From Oceanicaulis sp. (GTDB taxonomy: Bacteria; Pseudomonadota; Alphaproteobacteria; Caulobacterales; Maricaulaceae), in assembly GCA_007571185.1 (NCBI GenBank), contig RKRX01000068.1, positions 1-11,796 of the forward strand: a stretch of DNA of 11,796 nt, read 5' to 3'. The notes beneath the pieces were generated by a model. It did not search any database. It was not told where the DNA came from and saw only the letters and a list, made by a program, of their open reading frames with translations. A program made the translations under genes and the position numbers. Positions 1 to 6,227 of the stretch are shown here, piece after piece; the stretch's first letter is position 1; each line of letters begins with the position of its first letter.

Positions 1-414
1 GGTGCGGAGCGAGGCGGCGTCAGAACCCGCCCCCGGTTCAGTCAGGCAGTAAGACGCGATCTTGTCCATACGGGTCAGTGCAGGCAACCAGCGCCGGCGC
101 TGGTCTTCACGGCCCCAGCTATCAATCATCCAGCTGACCATATTGTGGATGGACAGGAAGGCGGCTGTGGACACACAGCCGCGGGACAGCTGCTCAAAGA
201 TCAACGCCGCATCCACCCGTCCCATGCCAGAGCCGCCTACATCATCACGCGTGTAGATACCCGCAAAACCCATTTCAGCAGCTTCACGCATCACATCGAC
301 AGGGAATATTTTCTGCTCATCCCACTCCGCAGCATGAGGTTTGAGGCGATCATCGGCAAACTTGCGGGCGGCTTCTTGAATCAACACTTGTTCTTCGGTT
401 GGCTCGAAATGCAC
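1..414 (-). CDS. Isobutyryl-CoA dehydrogenase (acyl-CoA dehydrogenase family), N-terminal part
   Basis: FAD flavoenzyme that oxidises isobutyryl-CoA to methacrylyl-CoA in valine breakdown, passing electrons to ETF. Only the first 138 codons are present; the gene runs off the left edge (family length about 380 aa), so the catalytic glutamate is not visible. The translation starts V/M-HFEPTEEQVLIQEAARKF. Residues 38-44 (FPVDVMR), the VGGSG loop at 59-63, SIHNM at 88-92 and SYCLTEPGAGSD at 121-132 follow human ACAD8 closely as I recall it; the last is the acyl-CoA dehydrogenase family flavin/substrate signature. The GTG start at 414 is chosen because AGGAG lies 8 nt upstream and the protein begins at the usual family position. 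It is divergent from hemB. The rest of a valine operon could lie beyond the left edge. Family assignment is very secure; the isobutyryl-CoA preference rests on remembered similarity. Confidence 0.9.
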   Translation of the reverse strand, partial: MHFEPTEEQVLIQEAARKFADDRLKPHAAEWDEQKIFPVDVMREAAEMGFAGIYTRDDVGGSGMGRVDAALIFEQLSRGCVSTAAFLSIHNMVSWMIDSWGREDQRRRWLPALTRMDKIASYCLTEPGAGSDAASLRT

Positions 415-507
415 GGGAAAATCTCCTATCACAAGCCGGTTGAAGCCCGGTTTGAATCGCGGACGGCCGCAATATGCTCTGATGTTCTGCAAGCGAGATA
501 AACTAAA
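415..507. promoter_or_regulatory. Divergent promoter region between the acyl-CoA dehydrogenase gene and hemB
   Basis: This 93-bp gap must hold promoters for both divergent genes. It contains a near-repeat, CCGGTTGAA at 436-444 and CCGGTTTGAA at 448-457, spaced about one helical turn apart, which could be an operator. A GANTC site (GAATC) lies at 454-458. A weak sigma70-like pair for hemB would be TTGAAT (452-457) and TATGCT (473-478), but the 15-bp spacer is short, so no promoter is assigned firmly. The AGGAG serving the dehydrogenase gene reads on the minus strand at 423-427. hemB has only a poor Shine-Dalgarno (GCGAG near 491-495). Confidence 0.45.
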
Positions 508-1494
508 ATGACAGCTTTTCCCACCACCCGCATGCGTCGTATGCGTGCAAATGACTGGTCCCGACGGCTGATGCGTGAGAACATGCTGACCCCCAACGAT
601 CTGATCTGGACTGTGGTGGTGTCCGACCGCACCAATGGCGCAGAACCTGTTCCCTCCATGCCGGGGGTTGAGCGACTCGGAGTGAAAGCCGCCGCAAACG
701 CCGCTAAGCGCGCCAGAGCCTTGGGTATTCCGGCTGTCGCCATTTTTCCCAACATTGATGATAGCCTTAAGGATGCAGGTGGGCGCGAGGCTGACAATCC
801 CGACGGCCTTGTGGCTAATGTCATCAAGGCCATGAAAGACGCTGCGCCGGAGATTGGAATTATCTGTGATGTGGCGCTCGACCCGTTCACCGATCACGGT
901 CACGACGGTTTGCTGGAAGGCGGCGTTATCCTCAATGACGCCACGGTGGAGCGATTGTGCTCACAGGCGCTGATGCAAGCGAACGCCGGGTGCGATGTGA
1001 TTGCTCCGTCAGATATGATGGACGGCCGGATTGGCGTTCTGCGCGCAGCGCTCGACTCCCAAGGTTTTACCGACACGTTAATTTTATCTTACGCGGTCAA
1101 GTACGCCTCCGTCTTCTATGGCCCGTACCGGAACGCTATTGGCAGCGCCGCCGTGCTCAGAGGCGACAAGAAGACTTACCAGATGGACCCCGCCAACACA
1201 GATGAAGCCCTCCGGGAAGCAGCGCTCGACATTGATGAGGGTGCAGACATGATCATGGTCAAACCTGGCCTGCCCTATCTGGATGTTGTAGCGCGGCTCA
1301 AGACTGAGTTTGGAATGCCCACGTATGCGTTTCAGGTCTCAGGCGAGTACGCCATGATCGAAGCCGCCGCCGCCAATGGCTGGATTGATGGCGAGCGCGC
1401 CATGATGGAAAGCCTTCTGGCGTTCAAGCGCGCGGGCGCCGATGGGGTGCTGACCTATTTTGCGGTCCGCGCCGCTGAGCGGCTCAACGCATAA
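508..1494 (+). CDS. hemB: Delta-aminolevulinic acid dehydratase (porphobilinogen synthase)
   Basis: Cytoplasmic enzyme that condenses two 5-aminolevulinate molecules to porphobilinogen, the second committed step toward heme, chlorophyll and corrinoids. The 328-aa length is normal for the family. Two active-site lysines are visible: K198 in SYAVKYASVFYGP and the Schiff-base K252 in MIMVKPGLPYLD. The metal-binding loop at 121-134 reads DVALDPFTDHGHDG, where zinc enzymes have a cysteine cluster. This aspartate version marks the zinc-independent, magnesium/potassium type seen in Bradyrhizobium and Pseudomonas. The N-terminal RMRRMRANDWSRRL arm matches the oligomer-forming arm of bacterial HemB. 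ATG at 508 is the natural start even though the ribosome binding site is weak. It stands alone on the plus strand and converges with the three-gene minus operon. Identification is secure. Confidence 0.97.
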   Translation: MTAFPTTRMRRMRANDWSRRLMRENMLTPNDLIWTVVVSDRTNGAEPVPSMPGVERLGVKAAANAAKRARALGIPAVAIFPNIDDSLKDAGGREADNPDGLVANVIKAMKDAAPEIGIICDVALDPFTDHGHDGLLEGGVILNDATVERLCSQALMQANAGCDVIAPSDMMDGRIGVLRAALDSQGFTDTLILSYAVKYASVFYGPYRNAIGSAAVLRGDKKTYQMDPANTDEALREAALDIDEGADMIMVKPGLPYLDVVARLKTEFGMPTYAFQVSGEYAMIEAAAANGWIDGERAMMESLLAFKRAGADGVLTYFAVRAAERLNA

Positions 1495-1517
1495 ATAAAT
1501 CCAAAGCGCTCACCGAT

Positions 1518-1558
1518 CAGGCGCTGTGGCGCCCTGGAGTCAAATCAACTCTGATTTG
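1518..1558. terminator. Two adjacent hairpins between convergent hemB and the dehydrogenase gene
   Basis: Two stems fill the short convergent gap. The first is GGCGC (1520-1524), loop TGTG, GCGCC (1529-1533), extended by CAG/CTG with one bulged C. The second is a perfect 7-bp stem, CAAATCA (1541-1547), loop ACTC, TGATTTG (1552-1558); it overlaps the last codons and stop of the minus-strand gene. Neither has a clear U-tract, so these are not textbook intrinsic terminators. They may still stall or protect the 3' ends of both transcripts. Confidence 0.35.
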
Positions 1559-2414
1559 CATTTTCAAGCCGTGCGATCAGACTTGAAGTGTCCCAGCACC
1601 CCCCATCCATGGCCTGAACCTCGGCATAGAACTGATCCACAAGCGCGGTGACAGGTAAACACGCGCCATTATCACGCGCTTCATCAAGGGTGATGCGAAG
1701 ATCCTTGCGCATCCAGTTGACCGAAAAACCATAATCAAAATAGCTATCCACCATGGTTCGCCAACGATTTTCCATCTGCCAACTCTGCGCCGCCCCTTTG
1801 GAGATGGCAGCGATCACGGTCTTTGGATCCAGTCCGGCGCGCTTTGCGAAATGCAGTCCTTCAGACAACCCCTGAACAAGACCGGCGATACAAATCTGAT
1901 TGACCATCTTTACGAGCTGCCCAGTCCCGGCGGGCCCGGCATGAATGATGGTTTTGGCATAGGCGGACATGATCGGTTCAGCCCGATCAAAAGCGTCTTG
2001 CTCTCCTCCACACATGATTGAGAGCTGGCCCTGCTCTGCGCCGACCTGCCCCCCCGAAACCGGGGCGTCAACAAAGTTGATTCCAAGCGCCGCCGCTTTG
2101 TCGTGCAACTCGCGCGCCAGTTTCGCTGATCCTGTTGTGTGATCAATCAGCGTGGCGCCGCGCTTCATATGCGGCAGAATCCGGTCCGCAACCTGGCGCA
2201 CATCGGGGTCATCGCCCAAGCACATCAGAACGAAATCGGCCTTGCAGACCGCGGTTTCCACATCGGCGCACGCTTGTCCTGGATGCTGCTCAACCCAAGC
2301 CCGGGCTTTGGAGCCTGTCCTGTTCCAGACCTGGATCCCATGACCTTCGGAGCTGAGATGCCCCGCCATGGGATAACCCATAACACCCAGTCCCAGAAAC
2401 GCCGTTACAGCCAT
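1545..2414 (-). CDS. NAD(P)-dependent beta-hydroxyacid dehydrogenase (3-hydroxyisobutyrate dehydrogenase superfamily)
   Basis: Cytosolic oxidoreductase that interconverts a beta-hydroxyacid and its semialdehyde or keto form. At 289 aa it has the family size. The Rossmann nucleotide loop is GLGVMGYPMAGHL at 8-20. NRT at 31-33 after the second strand is typical of NADP-preferring members. The substrate loop is DAPVSGGQVGAEQG at 116-129 and the catalytic lysine is K169 in GTGQLVKMVNQ, with N172 following. The GQLVKMVNQ form and the C-terminal LPVTALVDQFY stretch look more like tartronate-semialdehyde reductase or GLYR-like enzymes than classical MmsB, so the substrate is left open. ATG at 2414 is preferred over an in-frame GTG at 2423 because AGGTGG lies 5 nt upstream. 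It begins one base after the cupin stop, so translation is probably coupled. Family secure, substrate unknown. Confidence 0.9.
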   Translation of the reverse strand: MAVTAFLGLGVMGYPMAGHLSSEGHGIQVWNRTGSKARAWVEQHPGQACADVETAVCKADFVLMCLGDDPDVRQVADRILPHMKRGATLIDHTTGSAKLARELHDKAAALGINFVDAPVSGGQVGAEQGQLSIMCGGEQDAFDRAEPIMSAYAKTIIHAGPAGTGQLVKMVNQICIAGLVQGLSEGLHFAKRAGLDPKTVIAAISKGAAQSWQMENRWRTMVDSYFDYGFSVNWMRKDLRITLDEARDNGACLPVTALVDQFYAEVQAMDGGCWDTSSLIARLENANQS

Positions 2415-2415
2415 G

Positions 2416-2811
2416 TCAACCACCTTTGGCGGTCAGCCCGCTGTCTGCCAGTTGTTCTTTGATGCTGCGGGCCCTGGGATCCGCCACATCACCTGTGTGC
2501 AGGGTGGAGATCGGTTCAATCAACATCACCCAGCACTCATCTTCGGCTACGGGACAATGCTCGATGCCTTTGGGCGTCACATGAAGGTCGCCTTCTTGGA
2601 GCATGACCGAGCGATCGCGATACCGTATCTCCAACCGGCCCTTGACAACAAAGAAGAGCTCATCTTCGGCTGCATGATCATGCCAGATGAACTCACCCTT
2701 GAGTTTGGCGAGCTTTATGTATTGATCATTAGCCTGGCCGATGATCCGGGGCGACCAGTATTCGGTAATCCCGTCAAACTCAGACAATAAGCGTTTCACA
2801 TCGGTGATCAT
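2416..2811 (-). CDS. Small single-domain cupin protein
   Basis: A 131-aa protein with one double-stranded beta-helix cupin domain. Motif 1 is HDHAAEDELFFVVKG at 44-58, giving metal ligands H44, H46 and E51. Motif 2 is GDLHVTPKGIEH at 74-85, giving H85. All four canonical ligands are present, so it should bind a divalent metal. It could be a small dioxygenase, an isomerase, or a sensor of a small molecule; the sequence does not decide. The start ATG at 2811 has a strong Shine-Dalgarno, AAGGAGG, at good spacing. It sits 15 nt after the flavin reductase gene and 1 nt before the dehydrogenase gene, in the middle of a three-gene operon. Acidic and soluble with no signal peptide, so cytoplasmic. 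Confidence 0.85.
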   Translation of the reverse strand: MITDVKRLLSEFDGITEYWSPRIIGQANDQYIKLAKLKGEFIWHDHAAEDELFFVVKGRLEIRYRDRSVMLQEGDLHVTPKGIEHCPVAEDECWVMLIEPISTLHTGDVADPRARSIKEQLADSGLTAKGG

Positions 2812-2826
2812 GACACCCCTCCTTGT

Positions 2827-3297
2827 TTACAATCCCGCGTATTGTGACCTTACAAACGCCAGAGACGCCTCGTCCCGCGGCATATCAAAGCCGGTGACCT
2901 CACCTAGAATGATCTGATGATCTCCAGCCGGGATGGTCTGGCGCATCGTACATTCAAAATGAGCCACAGCGCCATCCACCAGTGGCGCGCCGTTGGCGGC
3001 GATGCGCCAATGCGCACCAGAAACCTCTAGATTGTTATTGCGCGCACAGGCTATGGACAAACCCTGCTGATCATAGGCCAGGACATTCACTGCAAAATGG
3101 CTGGCGCTCAGAAACAGGCTATAGTGCGAACAGTTATTATCCAGCGACCACAGGATCAACCGGGGCTCCAGTGATACCGAAACAAAGGAATTGACCGTCA
3201 TCGCCCTGGCGCACCCCTGATCGCTCAGAGAGATCAAAGCGACCCCCGTAGGGAAGCGCCCCAGACAATCCCGATAACCCCGAGTTTGACTCAACAA
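2827..3297 (-). CDS. Flavin reductase-like FMN-binding domain protein
   Basis: A 156-aa member of the flavin reductase domain family (HpaC/RutF type), which reduces free FMN or FAD with NAD(P)H, normally to feed a partner monooxygenase. Visible motifs are YRDCLGRFPTGVALIS at the N-terminus, AMTVNSFVSVSLEPRLI (flavin-binding strand and loop) and GDHQIILGEVTGF near the C-terminus. The frame stays open upstream to 3513, but the family domain begins almost at the TTG at 3297, and TAGGAG lies 7 nt before it. I therefore take TTG as the start; a second TTG at 3294 is the alternative. The upstream open stretch has no recognisable domain and crosses the promoter region of the divergent permease. First gene of the operon with the cupin and dehydrogenase. 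No oxygenase partner is visible. Confidence 0.85.
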   Translation of the reverse strand: MLSQTRGYRDCLGRFPTGVALISLSDQGCARAMTVNSFVSVSLEPRLILWSLDNNCSHYSLFLSASHFAVNVLAYDQQGLSIACARNNNLEVSGAHWRIAANGAPLVDGAVAHFECTMRQTIPAGDHQIILGEVTGFDMPRDEASLAFVRSQYAGL

Positions 3298-3532
3298 AAG
3301 CGTGCTCCTACTTCGTTCTGACGTTATGATCAGCCTTGGTGCGTCAAAATTATCCGCCCCGCAGGTTGAAGAGTGAGCGGGTATAAATCCAGAGTCGATT
3401 CCTCTGATCAAGGAAATGTTTCTCGTGCTTTTATGATGCAGGTTCCATTTGCACTCGCTTCCCCTGCCGGAGATGCTAGCGTGTGGCTTTTGTCGCGCCT
3501 GTGCGACGAGCACGATTGGAGACGGTCAAGGC
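3298..3532. promoter_or_regulatory. Divergent regulatory region between the flavin reductase operon and the SLC13 permease gene
   Basis: A 235-bp gap with no supported gene, AT-richer than its surroundings. Two abutting GANTC sites (GAGTC 3392-3396, GATTC 3397-3401) run directly into an inverted repeat, TTCCT (3399-3403), 7-bp spacer, AGGAA (3411-3415). TGATCA occurs twice (3327-3332 and 3405-3410). On the minus strand TTGATC is followed, after 18 bp, by TTTATA, a possible promoter for the flavin reductase operon. This arrangement suggests a regulated divergent promoter, but no regulator gene lies in the window. Confidence 0.45.
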
Positions 3533-5356
3533 ATGGCAGATATGTCGGCGCTGGCAGACTGGCGCATGTGGGTCATCCTGTTGGGGGTTGGCGTCGCCAT
3601 TGTGTTTTACTGCCGAGAGCGGTTTGCACTCGAACTGGTGTCTGTCGTTATCCTGTGCACGACACTGGTGTTTTTTGAACTGTTCGGTCGCGAAGGCGAT
3701 CCGGGTGCGTCGGAACTGCTCGCCGGGTTTTCCAACCCCGCACTTTTAACGATCATGGCCTTGCTGGTGATTGGTCAGGGCATTTTTCATACCGGCGCGC
3801 TCGACCGTCCTACCCGGTCTCTTCTGGCGATGTTTGATGTGCGGCCTAAATTGACCGTCCTGGTTATCTTCATGCTGGTGTTCGCAGTTTCCGCCTTCCT
3901 GAACAATACTCCTGTGGTGGTGATGTTTATCCCCATATTGGGCGCCCTCGCTACACGCATGGGCCGATCCACCGGTCTGTTCATGATGCCCCTGAGTTTT
4001 GTTTGCATTTTCGCGGGCATGACAACACTGATCGGTTCATCCACTAATCTCCTGGTTTCAGATTCCATGCTGAACGCCACAGGGGGGGGGTTGAGCTTTT
4101 TCGAACCCGCCGTGCCGGGCCTGATATTATCAGCCGTGGGCATGTTCTATATCGCCTTCGTCATGCCCAGGTTGCTCCCTGAACGGGCGGGCGGCAGCGA
4201 GGACAAACCGAGTGCGAACGGCAAGCAGTACATTGCCCAAATCGAAATCACCTCGGATCACCCCATGATTGGCGCGACTCCCGTGGCCGGCATGTTCACC
4301 GAACTGAGCGACATAACAGTGCGTATGGTGAAACGCGGTGAGGATTCCTTCCTGCCGCCTTTTGACGAGACTGCGCTGCAATCTGGCGATCTGATCATCA
4401 TCGCCGCAACACGCCAGAAACTCAAGGAACTGCTCTCTAGCCGCCCCGAGTTTGTCAAAGGCATGCTGCAATCGACCGATCCGACCGACATCACCACGCC
4501 AGGCGAACGTCTGGCATTGACTGAAGCCATGGTGTCGCCGGGCTCCCGACTCAATGGCCGCACTGTACGCCAAATCGGCTTTCGCCATTCTGTGGGCGCC
4601 ATTGTCCTGGGCGTTCAGCGTCGCTCGCGGATGATTCGCGCTCACCTGGGTGAAATCCGGCTTGAGTCCGGGGACGTGCTGCTGTTGTTCGGCGGCGCAG
4701 ACGCCATGCGTCGCCTGCGGGCGGATCGGGATGTTCTGCTGATGGACTGGGCGACCTCTGACCTGCCTGATATACGCAAGGCATCCGTCGCCCGGTTCAT
4801 TCTGGGCGCCCTGGTACTGACCGTTTCAACCGGGATGCTGCCCATTGTGACAGCCTCGCTCATCGGCGCGGCGGCGATGATCGCCACCCGCTGCCTTAAT
4901 ATCCGGCAGGCAGCCCGGGCGTTTGATCTCAAACTTTATCTTTTGATTGGTTCGGCCTTCGCGCTGGGCGCCGCCATGGACGCTAGCGGCGGCGCTTCCC
5001 TTCTGGCGGATGTCGTTGTGGGAGTGTTCGCGCCTTTGGGCGTGACGGCGCTCATCTCAGCACTGTTCTTGCTGGTTATGGCGCTCACCAATGTGCTATC
5101 CAATAACGCCACCGCGATCTTGTTCACCCCTATCGCCATCACTGCGGCGGATTCCGTAGGTGCGGATCCGCATCTGTTCGCCCTGACAGTGCTGTTTGCC
5201 GCCAATACTTGTTTTGCTACTCCCATCGGTTACCAGACCAATCTGCTGGTTATGGGACCTGGTAAGTATCGGTTCGCAGACTTTGTGCGGGCAGGCGCCC
5301 CCCTAGCCGTTCTGATCTGGATCACATTTACCTTGTATATCGCCATATCGCTGTAA
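3533..5356 (+). CDS. SLC13/DASS-type anion permease with two RCK_C (TrkA-C) domains
   Basis: Inner-membrane permease of the divalent-anion/sodium symporter group, about 607 aa from the chosen start. Two membrane halves flank a cytoplasmic insert. The N-terminal half (about 12-215) carries the NNTP motif at 124-127 and GSSTN at 168-172. The insert (about 234-404) holds two RCK_C-like domains, the first around LSDITVRMVKRGE to DLIIIAATRQKL and the second around PGSRLNGRTV to DVLLLFGGADAM. The C-terminal half repeats the hairpin as SNNAT (523-527) and ends with ATPIGYQTNL (about 562-571). Family members with this layout carry sulfate or other small anions; the substrate here cannot be read. RCK_C domains usually bind a ligand and gate the protein. 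ATG at 3533 is preferred because the membrane domain starts just after it; a TTG at 3449 and an ATG at 3542 are alternatives. A nine-G run lies at 4082-4090. Confidence 0.9.
   Translation: MADMSALADWRMWVILLGVGVAIVFYCRERFALELVSVVILCTTLVFFELFGREGDPGASELLAGFSNPALLTIMALLVIGQGIFHTGALDRPTRSLLAMFDVRPKLTVLVIFMLVFAVSAFLNNTPVVVMFIPILGALATRMGRSTGLFMMPLSFVCIFAGMTTLIGSSTNLLVSDSMLNATGGGLSFFEPAVPGLILSAVGMFYIAFVMPRLLPERAGGSEDKPSANGKQYIAQIEITSDHPMIGATPVAGMFTELSDITVRMVKRGEDSFLPPFDETALQSGDLIIIAATRQKLKELLSSRPEFVKGMLQSTDPTDITTPGERLALTEAMVSPGSRLNGRTVRQIGFRHSVGAIVLGVQRRSRMIRAHLGEIRLESGDVLLLFGGADAMRRLRADRDVLLMDWATSDLPDIRKASVARFILGALVLTVSTGMLPIVTASLIGAAAMIATRCLNIRQAARAFDLKLYLLIGSAFALGAAMDASGGASLLADVVVGVFAPLGVTALISALFLLVMALTNVLSNNATAILFTPIAITAADSVGADPHLFALTVLFAANTCFATPIGYQTNLLVMGPGKYRFADFVRAGAPLAVLIWITFTLYIAISL
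4082..4090 (+). repeat. Nine-G homopolymer inside the permease gene
   Basis: An uninterrupted run of nine G follows ACA and encodes the GGG of TGGGL in a loop after the GSSTN hairpin. Tracts of this length can slip during replication and shift the reading frame. The frame is intact here. Confidence 0.9.
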
Positions 5357-5383
5357 GTTTCACACTCACTTGCATCGGTGTAG

Positions 5384-5413
5384 ACTCCGGCGAGCTTGCC
5401 ATTGAACCGGAGT
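5384..5413 (+). promoter_or_regulatory. Inverted repeat enclosing the bpt Shine-Dalgarno
   Basis: ACTCCGG at 5384-5390 pairs perfectly with CCGGAGT at 5407-5413 across a 16-nt loop. The right arm contains GGAG (5409-5412), the ribosome binding site for the GTG start at 5418. In RNA this 7-bp stem would hide the binding site. A smaller alternative hairpin, GGC (5389-5391) with GCC (5398-5400), would compete with it. A GANTC site (GACTC) overlaps the left arm at 5383-5387. The repeat is visible in the sequence; a control function is inference. Confidence 0.5.
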
Positions 5414-5417
5414 ATTC

Positions 5418-6155
5418 GTGACCTATCCGTTTGCCCCCAAACAGCTGACCTTCTTCCTGACCACACCAACACCGTGCCCGTACCTGGATGGTGAGATGGA
5501 AAGGAAGATTTTTACGTGCGCGTCCGAAGATCAGTCAGCCTATCTCAACAATTTTCTCACCCATGCCGGATTCCGGCGGTCGCAATCAATTCTGTACCGC
5601 CCTGCCTGCGAGCTGTGTTCAGCCTGCAAATCAGCCCGCATTCCCGTCGCTGATTTCAAGCCGTCCCGATCCCAGCGGAAGATTCTCAATCGGAACAGCC
5701 ATCTTTTGCGCCTGCCGAAGCCTGCAGACGCCACACCTGAACAATTCGCCCTGTTGACCCACTACCTTAATCACCGTCATCCCGACGGAGACATGGCGGG
5801 CATGGACTTTTTTGACTTTGCATCCATGGTCGAAGATGGCGCCGTACATACCGAGCTTGTCGAGTACCGCAACAAAACCGGCGCACTTATTGCGGCCGCA
5901 CTGGTCGATCGTCTCGTCGATGGTCTGTCTCTCCTTTACAGTTTCTTTGAGCCGACCCTTGGTCAGGATAGCTTGGGCGCGTTTGTGATTCTCGATCATA
6001 TTGCGCGCGCAAAGATCAAGGGCTTGCCTTATGTCTATATGGGTTACTGGGTGCAGGGCAGTCCGAAAATGGATTACAAGACCCGCTACAAACCGCTTGA
6101 AATACTTGAGCCAACCGGTTGGCTTAGATTGGCCGATACGCAGGATACGCACTAA
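5418..6155 (+). CDS. bpt: Aspartate/glutamate leucyltransferase (leucyl-tRNA--protein transferase, Bpt)
   Basis: Cytoplasmic aminoacyl-tRNA--protein transferase that attaches leucine to proteins with N-terminal Asp or Glu, marking them for ClpS/ClpAP degradation (bacterial N-end rule). It is often annotated as arginyltransferase (ate), to which it is homologous. The 245-aa length is typical. The N-terminal domain has CPYL at 20-23 and YRPACELCSAC at 60-70 (C64, C67, C70), then the basic segment SRSQRKILNRN at 83-93. The C-terminal acetyltransferase-like fold ends with YVYMGYWVQGSPKMDYK and YKPLEIL, both conserved in this family. GTG at 5418 is the start because GGAG lies 5 nt upstream and the protein opens at the usual family position. 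It lies 61 bp after the permease gene and 72 bp before the TRAP operon, in the same direction as both, with no clear functional link to either. Confidence 0.95.
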   Translation: MTYPFAPKQLTFFLTTPTPCPYLDGEMERKIFTCASEDQSAYLNNFLTHAGFRRSQSILYRPACELCSACKSARIPVADFKPSRSQRKILNRNSHLLRLPKPADATPEQFALLTHYLNHRHPDGDMAGMDFFDFASMVEDGAVHTELVEYRNKTGALIAAALVDRLVDGLSLLYSFFEPTLGQDSLGAFVILDHIARAKIKGLPYVYMGYWVQGSPKMDYKTRYKPLEILEPTGWLRLADTQDTH

Positions 6156-6175
6156 GGTGAAAAGGTTTGCAATCG

Positions 6176-6208
6176 TCCGATTCTAGGGCAATCTCGCCCC
6201 GCATCGGA
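6176..6208 (+). promoter_or_regulatory. Stem-loop in the leader of the TRAP operon
   Basis: Between bpt and the TRAP binding-protein gene, TCCGAT (6176-6181) is complementary to ATCGGA (6203-6208), and inside it GGGC (6186-6189) pairs with GCCC (6196-6199) around a 6-nt loop. A GANTC site (GATTC) lies at 6179-6183. The structure ends a few bases before the GGGGAG ribosome binding site. It has no U-tract, so it is more likely a leader or mRNA-processing hairpin than an intrinsic terminator for bpt. No convincing promoter boxes were found in the gap. Confidence 0.35.
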
Positions 6209-6227
6209 TCAAGGGGAGAATTCAAAC

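Noticed and set aside
429..890. 153-aa minus-strand open frame over the hemB start
   Set aside because: Overlaps hemB and the divergent promoter, and does not join the acyl-CoA dehydrogenase frame.
1545..2414. Naming the dehydrogenase mmsB
   Set aside because: The superfamily is clear, but the active-site and C-terminal sequence look closer to GLYR/tartronate-semialdehyde reductase-type members, so the specific name is not supported.
2413..2790. 125-aa plus-strand frame opposite the cupin gene
   Set aside because: It mirrors the cupin, whose motifs and strong ribosome binding site decide the strand.
3298..3513. N-terminal extension of the flavin reductase frame
   Set aside because: No domain similarity, and a good ribosome binding site precedes the internal TTG at 3297.
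4130..4645. 171-aa minus-strand open frame inside the SLC13 permease gene
   Set aside because: It lies antisense to a gene with clear domains, has no recognisable motif and is explained by codon bias of the real gene.
5418..6155. Arginyltransferase (ate) name for the transferase gene
   Set aside because: Bacterial proteins of this length and motif set are the Bpt leucyl-transferases; the arginyl name is a historical homology label.
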